Shown here in pieces: positions 25,601 to 34,064 of a stretch of 64,000 bases of DNA. The notes under the pieces are model-generated. The model was not told the origin of the DNA. It saw nothing but the letters and a program-made list of their open reading frames with translations, and did not search any database. Position numbers and translations under genes: made by a program. This stretch comes from Flectonema sp. DT1601. Lineage: Eukaryota; Euglenozoa; Diplonemea; Diplonemida; Diplonemidae. The stretch lies in contig OZ025825.1 in the NCBI GenBank assembly GCA_964019425.1, positions 1 through 64,000 of the forward strand, given 5' to 3'. The first letter of the stretch is position 1. Each line of letters begins with the position of its first letter.

Positions 25601-26642
25601 TGACTCTATCAAACCTTGGATTGCTTCGGACAATGTTCAAATCAGCAACAGCTGCGGTTTTACAAAATCCCCTGATCCCGCAGTGGACAGGGAGAAATTC
25701 CTTACCTACAACGCGACACTTCCTCCGGTGGACATGGTGATCAACTGTGACGGTTCATACTCTTCGAATGCGTCAGGCGCGGCTCTCATTGCTAGGTCAC
25801 GAGACGGAAAGAAACGTGCTCATGCGACCAGATTAGTGCGTGCGGATTGCAGCTACAGAACTGAGCAACATGCCTTGAAAAATGCGGCAAACTACTTAAA
25901 CTGGAAGGTACAGAAAGACGGGCTAACTAAGTCAGTCAGAATCTATACCGACTCAAAATCATTGTTGGACGAGTTGAAGGGTGGCAGGTGTAAACAGAGA
26001 AACACCAGATCCCTCGGCATCCTCGAGAACCTACGGAACTGCGGTATGAAAGTACATCTTCAATTCATCCCTTCTCACATGGGGATAGAAGCACACGACG
26101 AAGTTGATGAACTTGCTAAGAAATCGGCTCACAACAGATACCTCCCTCAAATCCCAATCCGAGGATCCTTCTTCTATCACAAATCCCGAGTGAGGAGGGG
26201 GATCACGAAGGACATTTGGAACAGAATTGGTTACACTTGCTATAAAAACACCGTCAAAGGTGCCGCGATAAAATATCCTCCCGACATGAAAAGGAGCGAT
26301 GAAATCAGAATTGCGAATTTCAGAACGGGGTGTCATCCACTGATGCAAAACTGGCGGAAAGCCATCAAATGTCCATTCTGCCATAGCGCTCCATCCAACC
26401 AACTCCACCTACTCGTAGGCTGTCCATCACAGAAACTCGATGCAGCCAGATATGAAATCCTTGGCTTTTCTACATTGACAGGCAAATGGGACCGATCAAG
26501 TGATCTAATCCTCATCAACGGCATTCCTGCCAGTCTTGGCTCAATCTTTGCCACCAGCTGGCTTCCTTCAGTAGCGATGTTGATCAGGTGGATGGAACAA
26601 GCATCCAACCTGAGACTTTGGAATTGTGTAGGTGACACGTAG
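22662..26642 (+). CDS. LINE E ORF2 polyprotein: 2A - endonuclease - RT - RNase H - CCHC
   Basis: Continues the ORF1 frame through 56 codons ending in 2A (22803-22829); skipping would yield 1271 aa. Endonuclease: SWNCR, LQETW, AGDFNAHN, NSDHRPL. RT: YRPITL, QAGFRRGRNT, SFDFTAAFDRI, GVPQGSILGP, YADD. RNase H: CDGS, TEQ, TDSKS, DEVDELA. Finger: CPFCHSAPSNQLHLLVGC. There is no in-frame ATG between the ORF1 stop and the endonuclease Asn; the leftmost start-like codon near 22725 is GTG. It shares the YADD-VKYLGV insertion with A and C and is the most divergent of the three families. No disruption. Confidence 0.92.
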   Translation, partial: LDKRTPSTSNSKNDSHHSKVLVKPTTVTAPTISQTEKELTRSLLLLAGDVERNPGPENSLLSVLSWNCRSISQKGSYIQRLLSHYSPDVLCLQETWSKEHISHPGYYTYRKDRNTKGGGIIIMAKRCFSQGISDEELFSRTSSIEAMMLNVGGVNVINVYAPPGCIIREDDLPITTKSIIAGDFNAHNLVWSTRTTKSGKELFNWADRNDVLVANRPGQITRPKHDIPGGGTSPDVIFFKGSIVLEEFSIINEDSKHNSDHRPLLAIFDTMAHLSQATVGARKRTVWDFKSTNWSAFRQQLDRRIDRAKFSDDATGNVGLLNNIIHEVAARNVRRRILFKGKRRRKWKISSPESLKSKGSHLKDQLKKGNNFNFAFKKIKELQQDAGKDISVSNISENDLPAAFLDLFVADGDAAKLEAPSLKKEDLELDICCDFTDTEISAAIKNLKPRKAAGPDGIHNEMLKNLSQKAVDCLLKVINSSWRSSNVPYLWKQGLIKPMFKSGKPRNDIKSYRPITLTSVVGKLAERLVYDRLMHWLTENSALSPIQAGFRRGRNTCEQITILVDAMVNNHTKGRRSVFLSFDFTAAFDRINHRILLSKLQRMGIPTFIVRWITDFLTNRKVRVDANGHFSKFRTLSKGVPQGSILGPLLYLIYVDDLCKILSQEKETTLTALYADDTACAVFGSTMDEAISNAQRILDIVDKWCRDNDMALSVSKTCALKMDIQSKEVTLTDTSDRELLFSKSLEVRSLDIDYFDLDSVINTTTTRPTLLSGETILEVEGKPIRTQQELEDLLMLNIHDEMNVKAKIKIAFLLPITDSVKYLGVYIDNRLRFDKQLEKIHDELKKGISLLQCLQPYELDYKTLKMVKNLYVTARISYALDSFGWLLNQHKTDAIDFEMRKIARLVTGCSRCTPRELLLWEADILPFKRQIEKQTKIAYFRYKVMTWVPDTNSLASPRSFWGGLIPRSEGQLESVGIVQPDSIKPWIASDNVQISNSCGFTKSPDPAVDREKFLTYNATLPPVDMVINCDGSYSSNASGAALIARSRDGKKRAHATRLVRADCSYRTEQHALKNAANYLNWKVQKDGLTKSVRIYTDSKSLLDELKGGRCKQRNTRSLGILENLRNCGMKVHLQFIPSHMGIEAHDEVDELAKKSAHNRYLPQIPIRGSFFYHKSRVRRGITKDIWNRIGYTCYKNTVKGAAIKYPPDMKRSDEIRIANFRTGCHPLMQNWRKAIKCPFCHSAPSNQLHLLVGCPSQKLDAARYEILGFSTLTGKWDRSSDLILINGIPASLGSIFATSWLPSVAMLIRWMEQASNLRLWNCVGDT
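22803..22829 (+). other. 2A ribosome-skipping peptide, element E
   Basis: GDVERNPGP preceded by SLLLLA. Same core as element C although the flanking protein sequence and the distance from the ORF1 UGA (56 codons) differ, so the motif is under selection. Confidence 0.9.
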
Positions 26643-27119
26643 TCGCCATTTAAGTGTTTTATCAATATTTAGTATTTTCATCATTATCAATCATCTCCTG
26701 GTTGGGTAACTGCACATCACCTTCGGTGTTGTCGCAGTGTCTCATCCAACACTCCTGTCTCCTTCTTCTCCTATTCTCCTTATAAATTTCTCTTGAGGGC
26801 AGGCCTTCGGGCTGTTCAAGTGGTCTTTGACCACCGCTCTAGTTATATGCTCGATTCTTTGTTTTCCTTATCGATGGTAGGAATGGTAACCGAATTAGCT
26901 TCATGTGTCCAATTTCAAGGACGCGTGACCACTTATTTTCTTCCGTTGCCGCTCTTCTTACGTCCTCAGGCGGAGCCTACCTATGTTTCCCGTGTTTTCC
27001 AATTTGTCAGACTTAAATCAAAAGAAAGTATAAAAGAAAGACAAAACAAAGAAGTGAAAAGAACAAAAACAAAGAGTTTGGTAGCACAAACGAGTGTAAC
27101 CAAAAAAAAAAAAAAAAAA
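26643..27119 (+). other. LINE E 3' UTR with conserved hairpins and A tail
   Basis: Contains a CACC-TTC-GGTG hairpin, HP1 GGCC-TTCG-GGCT (26802-26813, UUCG tetraloop), HP2 GTGGTC-TTT-GACCAC (26820-26834) and terminal hairpin GTTTG-GTAGCA-CAAAC (27076-27091), then GAGTGTAACC and an A tract. HP2 matches A/B/C except that its G-U pair is here A-U. Confidence 0.7.
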
Positions 27120-27135
27120 GAAAAAGAAATATATA

Positions 27136-27209
27136 GTTCCCATGGTCTAGTTGGTTATGACGTCGCCTTAACACGGCGAAGGTCTCCGGTTCGAGCCCGG
27201 ATGGGAATA
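27136..27209 (+). tRNA. tRNA-Val(AAC), copy 2, at the 3' end of LINE E
   Basis: Identical to the copies at 19107 and 31092 across all 74 nt, with ATATA before and TATTTT after. It starts about 17 bp beyond the A tract of E and lies inside the E insertion in F. It is therefore probably carried in with E (3' transduction) or acquired with it. Pol III boxes and terminator are intact. Confidence 0.88.
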
Positions 27210-27241
27210 TATTTTTCGTTGGTAAAGATATGCGCGGTTAT

Positions 27242-29148
27242 TACTATCCACCATCATCTGCAAAGACAGTCGGTTCGTACATCTCTAGTTTGTCTATCAA
27301 ATCATTTATGAAGATAGAGAATAACTGGGGTCCCAGCACGCTTCCTTGTGGCACTCCTACTCGAATGTTCCGGAATGCTCCCTTCACTCCATTCACCCTT
27401 GTTGAAATCTTCCTGCTAGTCAAGTAGTTTTGAACCCACCGTAGATATTTCGTTGGTAGTCCTATTTTGGACATCTTATTTAGAAGAGTTACCGGTTGAA
27501 CTGCATCGAAGGCTTTTTGTAGGTCGAAGGTGATTAATATCGCTTCTTCTCCCATTGCCTTGGCACTTTTGAGTTTGTCTGTAACTATACAGAGATTTTC
27601 TATGGAATCCCGTCCTCGTTTGTAGGCTGCTTGCCTCGGATTCATTCTGTCTTTCAACAGGTGGTGCATCCGTTCTACGACCATTCCTTCAAAGAGTTTC
27701 GAGACGGTCGAGGTTAGTGCTATCGGTCTGTACGATAAGACTTGTTTCTTGTCTTTATCAGGTTTCAGTATGGGTATTACCATTCCACTTTTCCAGCACC
27801 TGGGTACTGCTGATCGTTGCCATGAGAGGTTGAATAGTCTTAGTAGTTGCTCGAGGAAAGCTTTTGGAAGTTGTTTTAACATCGAGTTCCAGATGTGGTC
27901 AGGTCCAGGTGCCTTCTTCTCTTTTGTTTTTGAAATTTGTCGTTCCAGTTCAGGCATTCCAAATTCCACCGAGTTGTCATCAGGTATTCCTTGTAAGGTT
28001 GGTTCACCGTCTTCGAATTTGAATTGGTCTGCGTATGTTTTGGTGAAGACATCTGCCATCTCCCGCGGGTCGGTTAATTCCTTCTCACCGTCGACAATCT
28101 TAGTAATTGAATGGTCCATCATTCTACCTTCCAGTTGTTTAACTTTTCTAAAGGCCCATCGGTAGTCCATTCCAGTCATGTCGCACTCAATGATCTTCTG
28201 TTTGATCATGTTGATACCTCTTTCAATTGCTTCTGAGTCTGTCTTATCAGGGTCAGTCTCTGCCATTAAATCTTCCAATTCTGAATCCCTCACAGCGAAG
28301 GTACTACTTGACTTCTTGTTGTAGCCTGGGATGGCCCTTCTCGCTGCTCTCAGAATCTCGTTGTTGATCCTATTAGCAAGTTTCTGCACATTCTTAATTC
28401 TTTCTAATTTGGGCGCTGCCCTTTCCAACAATATTTTATAATAATTCCAATCGGCACAATGCCACTTCCATTTCCATGTTCCAGAACTCTCTTTTGAATA
28501 TTCATCTGTTTTGATATCTTCGATTGTCAGTTTGAGTGGCAGGTGATCGCTGCCCCATCCCTTCATGAGTTCGATTTGTGCATCCAAAGAAATATCTAAT
28601 GCAATTACATCCGGAGAAGCTGAGCTTTGTGGTCTTGTGTGTTGTTGAGGTTTGTTTAGAATTTTAATTGTTGCTTCTAGTGACCAATCGTAGAAGCTGT
28701 TACCAGTGGTGTTCGTATTACCATTTGACCAAGTTGAATGGTGTCCATTAATGTCACCCGCAATCAATGTGCCGGGCTCTGATATAAACTTCCAGGTTGT
28801 TGCCTTGATTTCAGGCGGGTGGTAAACATTGTGAATTGTCAATGGCGGATTAGATTGAAGTACTACTGTTAATATCTCAGTTTGGTCATGTGAGATGTCG
28901 GGGTGTTTTAATATTATCTTATTTAAATCATTTCTGACCAGAGTGACGAGTCCTCGATGACCTGACTTGATGGTGCTGTCTCGCCTGTGGATTGCATACC
29001 CTTCAATAGCGAAGTGTTTTTCTTTAGATAACCACGTTTCCTGCAGTAGTACTACATCAGGCTTTTCTTCTTTCAGTGCCCAGTTCAATCGAAAGTAATT
29101 TTCTGGTTTCAGAACTGAGCGAATGTTATTTGACCAAATCACAATCAT
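27242..29148 (-). pseudogene. LINE F ORF2, endonuclease and RT to motif FADD
   Basis: Begins with an ATG overlapping the ORF1 stop (ATGA). Endonuclease: VIWSNNIRS, LLQETW, AGDINGHH, GSDHLPL. RT: YRPIALTSTVSKLFE, QAAYKRGRDS, TFDLQKAFDAV, GVPQGSVLGPQLFS and FADD, where the frame stops because E is inserted. No 2A is present. The missing downstream part is the segment at 21539-22225. Confidence 0.85.
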
Positions 29149-31005
29149 GATTGGCCAGTGTTGTTCCTGTTGGTCGCACTTGTAGTAATCTTGTTCATAC
29201 CAAGATTGTTCTCAATCCTCTTGACAGCTTCTATCAACGAAGTGATGGCTGTCGCCATGTTGTTGTTGGCTGCTTCGTTCTTTTTCGTAGTTTGCACCAG
29301 GGTTTCTACAATCCCGGTTATCTGTGCCATGCCTTCATCAAGTCGAACTTGCATGTCCTTCACTTCTTTCTGAAGACGTTCGATAGTCTCGTTCGTTTTC
29401 TCTCTCAGGCTGTTGATGTTGTTTTCCACAACCTGAACTTCGGCCGTTGGTTTCTTCGTTGTCGGGAGTGACCTCTTGACCGCGGCTGCGTACGATGTTC
29501 TAGCCTCGCGGTACTTAACTACAACAGGTTTCGCTGTTTCCTTCGCCTTCACTTCTGTTTCTAACTTTTCAATGAGGATGACAATATCACCACACTGTAC
29601 AAACCTTGATTCTGGTTTCTTGTCCAGTGCGATGATAAAGTCACCTCTATCCATCCTTATAAACTTCGACTTCAGTCCTATCTCCAATAGGATATTCCGA
29701 AGTCTGTTTCCCCAGCTGTAAGGTGCTCCACTGAGACGGTGGAGCCCTTCGCCAAACACTGTGGATGCATATTTACCAGCACCCTTTCTGACTTTATCAA
29801 CATCCTTTTGATAAACCACCCTCAATCCAATCTTGCCATGTATGATGGTGAGTCTGGCAGAGGTCATGTTGGGCTTTAAGTATGCCAACCGCCTCTTCGT
29901 TCGTTGTCTTGCGGTCCAGCCACACTGTAGTGTACTGAGTGGGTGTCTGTCCCGCCACTGATTTAATCCGGAAATAAACATTTCCTATACCGGAGTTTCT
30001 TAATAATGCAACAGCTGCATCCACGTCGTTTGGGAGAACAGTGAGTTCTACGTAGTCTTTGCCAACGTATCTGTAGGAGCGTTGATCGACTCTTCCGTGT
30101 TGTGCCACAACAGCTTTGACAATTGCTGTTACAGCTGCCGGGTTTTGGACCTGCGACTTGGTCAACTCTTTAGTTGTTATCCACGCAATTAATTCGTGGG
30201 TCACCGGTGCGTTGATCTTCTTAGCTATTGTTAGAGTTGGGCGGTGGATCGTGCCAGACAAAGCAACGAACCACCAGCTTCTTATTCTTAATTGTCCATC
30301 AAACTGGACCGGCGTTTGTATCTGACTGCAGTCAGTTGCGTGTTGTAGGGCACGTTTTGGAGGTGGTCGTGTGAACACCATCGTCAGTTGCTTCGTTTTG
30401 CTGGCCTTTTCGAAGTAGTCTTCGTCCAGGCTTCTTGCTTGTTGAGATAATGCAAGTATAATGCCGTTGGTCTTGCTGTTGAGGGTCTCAGTTGGCTGGA
30501 GTATTTTGCATTTAAAATGCTCCTTGTTGAGTTTCGGTGGTGGTCCATTCAAGATCACCGTTGATCTTCTTTGTGCCTCTTTGATTTGAGGGCTTGATTG
30601 GGGTGCCTCATTTGACGGAGGGCTTTGTTTCGTTTTTAAAACACTTCCTTGTGCCTCTATGTTTTGAGGGCTTATTTGAATTGCCTCTTTGTTTTGAGGG
30701 CTTGTCTTTGTTTGAGTTGCCCCCTTGTTTTGAGGGCTTGCTTGAAATGCTGCGGGAGGTCCTACTGCGGTCACCTCTACTGCTATTCCTTCCGGTACTT
30801 CTGGAGAGTCCATCTCCATTTCTTCCTCTGATACTTCTGGTGATTCTCCCATCACCACGTCCTCGTCTTCTTGCTGTTTTTGGGTCTCTTCTTCCCTGAT
30901 CTCATTTCTGGCTTGTTCCCTCATCTTCTTCGCCTCTTTCCTTTCTCTTTCTCTCCTTTCTGCAGCCCTTCTATCTTGCGGACGCATTGCTTTCTTTCCA
31001 GCCAT
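29145..31005 (-). pseudogene. LINE F ORF1 protein, interrupted by one frameshift
   Basis: Starts at the ATG at 31005 (MAGKKAM). A lysine/arginine/glutamate-rich basic N-terminus is followed by repeated SPQNKEA-type units (about residues 110-165), a central domain, then a second frame with coiled-coil segments (INSLREKTNETIERLQKE) up to the TGA at 29145. The two frames overlap between 29797 and 29981, and sensible protein sequence switches near 29870, consistent with a one-base change. A programmed +1 shift is possible but I see no classic site. Role: LINE ORF1 RNA-binding protein, by position. Confidence 0.7.
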
Positions 31006-31020
31006 TTTAATTTTTTTTGC

Positions 31021-31080
31021 GACCACCTTAAAGAGTCTGGAAGCACAGACGAGTGTAACCAAAAGAAGAAAAAAGGTTTT
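31021..31080 (+). repeat. E-type LINE 3' terminus (solo tail)
   Basis: Contains GTCTG-GAAGCA-CAGAC (31035-31050) followed by GAGTGTAACC and an A-rich stretch, matching the end of E. One base pair of the stem has changed on both sides (T-A to C-G). It sits just upstream of tRNA-Val 3, like the tail of E upstream of copy 2. Confidence 0.65.
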
Positions 31081-31091
31081 TTCTGAATATA

Positions 31092-31165
31092 GTTCCCATG
31101 GTCTAGTTGGTTATGACGTCGCCTTAACACGGCGAAGGTCTCCGGTTCGAGCCCGGATGGGAATA
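31092..31165 (+). tRNA. tRNA-Val(AAC), copy 3
   Basis: Same 74-nt sequence as copies 1 and 2, with intact A and B boxes and a TATTTTT terminator. Flanking sequence beyond about 5-8 bp differs from the other copies. LINE material (E-type tail, then the 5' end of F) lies immediately upstream; unique host DNA follows. This copy may be the original chromosomal gene, which is inference. Confidence 0.9.
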
Positions 31166-31585
31166 TATTTTTGTGCTCGGTGCATTATTTATGTGACTGA
31201 TGTAAAAAGGTTATTAATGGCGTACTCAAAAGGGCACCGTAGTATCCTCTTTCCAGTTGGTTCTCTTCGATGAGCTTTCGTATCCTCCAACTAGCATACA
31301 CACAACCATTTTTTCAACTTGTGAACAGTTTAATTATCGGATATGTATAAATTCATCATCACAAGAACCGCTGCTGATTTCTTCCATGCACTTTCATGAC
31401 ATCGTGCTTTTATCTTTTGAACTGAATTGAAATAAATTAATGAAATATACAATTATGTGATGTATCTCCAAATTGTCTCCAAATGGGATGGGGAGGGAAG
31501 GGTTCAGTTATTTGTTACCGTACGAATTTTCGGTTCCTGTGACTTACCTAGGTGGCTGGAATCTCAGTGATCAACAAGGAAAGTC
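31166..31585. other. Intergenic, tRNA-Val 3 to dymeclin 3' end
   Basis: 420 bp with no ORF or repeat that I recognise. It marks the switch from the LINE nest to the host gene block and should contain the dymeclin 3' UTR. Confidence 0.5.
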
Positions 31586-33526
31586 TCATACCATTTCATG
31601 GGAACCCTCACAGAAAGGTTCTTCAATTGAATCCTGACTACCAAAACCTCCTGTTTGCAGAAGCTCTAGACGGGACTCATCCCAAGTGATTCCAACCAAA
31701 GAATAGTAATTCACAGCTAATGCCCAAGAGTATGGAACGAAAAAGGTCTGGTCAGAGCTGTATTCAAAGATGTATTGATCATCAGGAGTCGGTGTTGAGT
31801 CATCCCAACCTTCACAAGCTGCAAGAAGTTTCTTTGTTATGTCACCAACTGACTGACAACCTTCATCAGCATGTGAGTCAATATAGTTTGAGAAATATTC
31901 TAAGCATCTTTCAATGCCAGAATGCTGCATTTCAAAGCCATATTGGGAGGAGTCAAAGTTGACCATCGCTTCTTCCCAAAGCTGCTTGTGGTGCAGCAGC
32001 TCATACACAATTTGAATGTTACTTTCCACATTGTTCATTAGTGAACAGAAAATGCAATGCAAACTATTTTTTAACAATTCTGCATATGTTTGGTTAACCT
32101 TGGACTTCTTTGCTAAAAAGATTGTAAGCTGAATAAGACGTTGAGCTGTGTACTCATGCATGCTTGTAAGCATGCTTCCCATGTTGCTAATAACAGAAAG
32201 TGAGAGTCTGGTAATGTACATATCTTTTGCGTTTGCTACATTATATTTTATTACTCGAACAAGAAGGATGACAATCAGGGAACCAACACTAATATTTGAT
32301 AAAATGCGATCTGTGTACCAGGGGACAGTAGGGAGAATCACATCGTGACAGGCATGAAAAGATGCGTACTGACTGAGTATTAGTAAAACAGTTAGAAGAA
32401 CCGACAATGAAGAAGGGATCTCCCATAAACCATCAAGGTCATACAGTTGTTCCATGATTGGGATTAGCAACCTTGATAAATCAGGTAACCCAATCAGGTG
32501 TTCTCGCATGTGTGGGTTTTCTGTCAACATAGTGAACAGTAACAGAACACTATCGGGGTTGTGCAACGCTTTCGGTCTACTCAGCGCATCGCAGAGCACT
32601 GATATGGCACATTGCGAAGTTTCGATCTCGTCCCTAACAACACTTATTATTCGAGATTTCGGATCATTACGGTGGACTAAAATAGACAATAACAGTGCTG
32701 AACGTCTCCCGAGGTGGCAAGTGAGTTCAGAGGGAGTAACAGCGTATCCGGAGATATCGCTTTGGGAGCCAACAATGAAGGTACTGGCGTAGCGTATCCA
32801 AGATCGAACACGTTCTTTAGTTGGAATAATTGCTGGTAGCATTAAATTTGACTGACTGGATGATCGGCGGAGGGAAACACTTGAATAGTCAGCTTTGCTT
32901 ATGAAAGACAACAATGTTGACACCAGCGGCTCAGCATCCTTATGGTGTACCAAGTAAGCAGCGAAGAAGTGTGGCTCCTGCATGTCTACTGCGAAATACA
33001 ATGGATAAGAATACAACACCGTTAGACATGAGACTGCTAGTGATCTGCTACTCACACTGTCAGGGTCAATATTAATAAGTGGATGATCTGTAATAAATGT
33101 CAATAATGTATCCGTCAGAAGCTCATTCCACTTTGGAAGCCCCATAAAAAGCGCCTCTGCCGCTTCCATTTCTCCATTCACCGTATCGTAGGCAACTTTT
33201 ATCAATTGTTGCAGAAGATATAAATTATTACCCAGCTGCCTGTACGGAACATGTTCAGGTAAGTTGGCTGCCCACTGGATAATCAACCCGCACTGGTGTT
33301 TCACAATATTTCCCAACCTCTCAGTTTTTGTAGAATGCATCGTAATGTCTCTCCCGATTTGCTCAATTCTTTTATACAGTTCATTATCATTCAGCACAGC
33401 TGGATACCAGTCAGGTAGTTGTTGTAGTAAGTCCCATCTAATGTCGGAATTAACAACACCTTCGTCACACAAGGACCGGAGGAACTCATTGTTGTCGATG
33501 CTGAGAGTAGATGCTTGCCCGCCCAT
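31586..33526 (-). CDS. DYM: Dymeclin, Golgi-associated protein
   Basis: 646 aa in one exon, close to the 669 of human dymeclin. It starts MGGQAS, a possible N-myristoylation site (Gly2), as in animal dymeclin. The diagnostic C-terminal half is well conserved: WYTDRILSNISVGSLIVIL with VIKYN, SNMGSMLTSMHEYTAQRL, and FFVPYSWALA near the C-terminus, matching WYSERLLTEISLGSL and FFIPYVWSL of vertebrates. Dymeclin is a helical-repeat protein that cycles on and off the Golgi and supports its organisation; it is a homologue of HID1. It ends in TGA. The gene is intronless, with the next gene on the same strand 0.54 kb upstream. HID1 is the alternative, but the C-terminal motifs favour dymeclin. Confidence 0.85.
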   Translation of the reverse strand: MGGQASTLSIDNNEFLRSLCDEGVVNSDIRWDLLQQLPDWYPAVLNDNELYKRIEQIGRDITMHSTKTERLGNIVKHQCGLIIQWAANLPEHVPYRQLGNNLYLLQQLIKVAYDTVNGEMEAAEALFMGLPKWNELLTDTLLTFITDHPLINIDPDSVSSRSLAVSCLTVLYSYPLYFAVDMQEPHFFAAYLVHHKDAEPLVSTLLSFISKADYSSVSLRRSSSQSNLMLPAIIPTKERVRSWIRYASTFIVGSQSDISGYAVTPSELTCHLGRRSALLLSILVHRNDPKSRIISVVRDEIETSQCAISVLCDALSRPKALHNPDSVLLLFTMLTENPHMREHLIGLPDLSRLLIPIMEQLYDLDGLWEIPSSLSVLLTVLLILSQYASFHACHDVILPTVPWYTDRILSNISVGSLIVILLVRVIKYNVANAKDMYITRLSLSVISNMGSMLTSMHEYTAQRLIQLTIFLAKKSKVNQTYAELLKNSLHCIFCSLMNNVESNIQIVYELLHHKQLWEEAMVNFDSSQYGFEMQHSGIERCLEYFSNYIDSHADEGCQSVGDITKKLLAACEGWDDSTPTPDDQYIFEYSSDQTFFVPYSWALAVNYYSLVGITWDESRLELLQTGGFGSQDSIEEPFCEGSHEMV

Positions 33527-34064
33527 GTCTTCTGTTGAATTAAAACGGTTTTTAATATTTTATTTCATAATTATTAATCTCATTAGTGTCTACAAAGTTA
33601 GCCATTGAAGTTAATTAAATGAGAATCGTAAAGCAGAGACCACAAGTCAAGCTAGAAGGTAGAGACGATTACAAAAAAAACGATGCGCAAATTTAATGAA
33701 TAAACAGTGGCGGCTGTCGACAAAGGGAAAATTATGAAGGTAACCCAATTAAAATTCAGAACAGAAGAAAAAAACACCAGTTCAGCATCGAAAGGGAGTG
33801 AAAGTCCCAGAATTGTTTTGCTAAAAATTAAAATAACATTAAACTTCTACTTGTAAGCAGCTCCAGGAAAAAGTAAATTCGCCCTAAAAAAGATTTGGGC
33901 AAAGTGGATAACAGGTACAAAAATAAATAAATCAGTTTTCTATTCGAAAACTATATGGGGTTAGTGGGGCAACTGACAAAAACATTAAATAAAACTTTCA
34001 TATCCTTAACGTGTTTAAGATCCGAAGTGTTCGCATTTCGAGAAATATTTTCTTTTTTCTTAAT

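Larger units (their letters stand above)
22226..27241 (+). mobile_element. LINE element E inserted into F, 5'-truncated, with tRNA-Val at its 3' end
   Basis: Plus-strand element splitting the F RT. It contains the end of ORF1, in-frame UGA, 2A, a complete ORF2 (22662-26642) and a structured 3' UTR ending in a GTTTG/CAAAC hairpin (27076-27091) and A tract (to about 27119). tRNA-Val copy 2 and about 30 bp more follow before F resumes. Candidate target duplication: taatatcc at 22218-22225 versus tactatcc at 27242-27249 (7 of 8). The exact 5' truncation point is not resolved. The intact ORF2 indicates a recent insertion. Confidence 0.82.
27242..31020 (-). mobile_element. LINE element F, 5' and central part (old)
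   Basis: Minus-strand LINE of a distinct family: ORF1 (29145-31005, one frame change) and ORF2 up to the RT catalytic motif, where E interrupts it. The rest lies at 20346-22225. ORF1 and ORF2 overlap by ATGA, unlike the UGA-2A arrangement of A, C and E. The 5' end abuts an E-type tail and tRNA-Val 3. Confidence 0.82.

Noticed and set aside
29797-29981. Programmed frameshift site in LINE F ORF1
   Set aside because: F is old and decayed, the switch point near 29870 lacks a classic slippery heptamer, and a single-base change explains it.
27076-31165. tRNA-bearing segments flanking F as a long target-site duplication
   Set aside because: The E-type tails next to copies 2 and 3 differ at many positions while the tRNAs are identical, and copy 2 lies inside the E insertion rather than at an F end.
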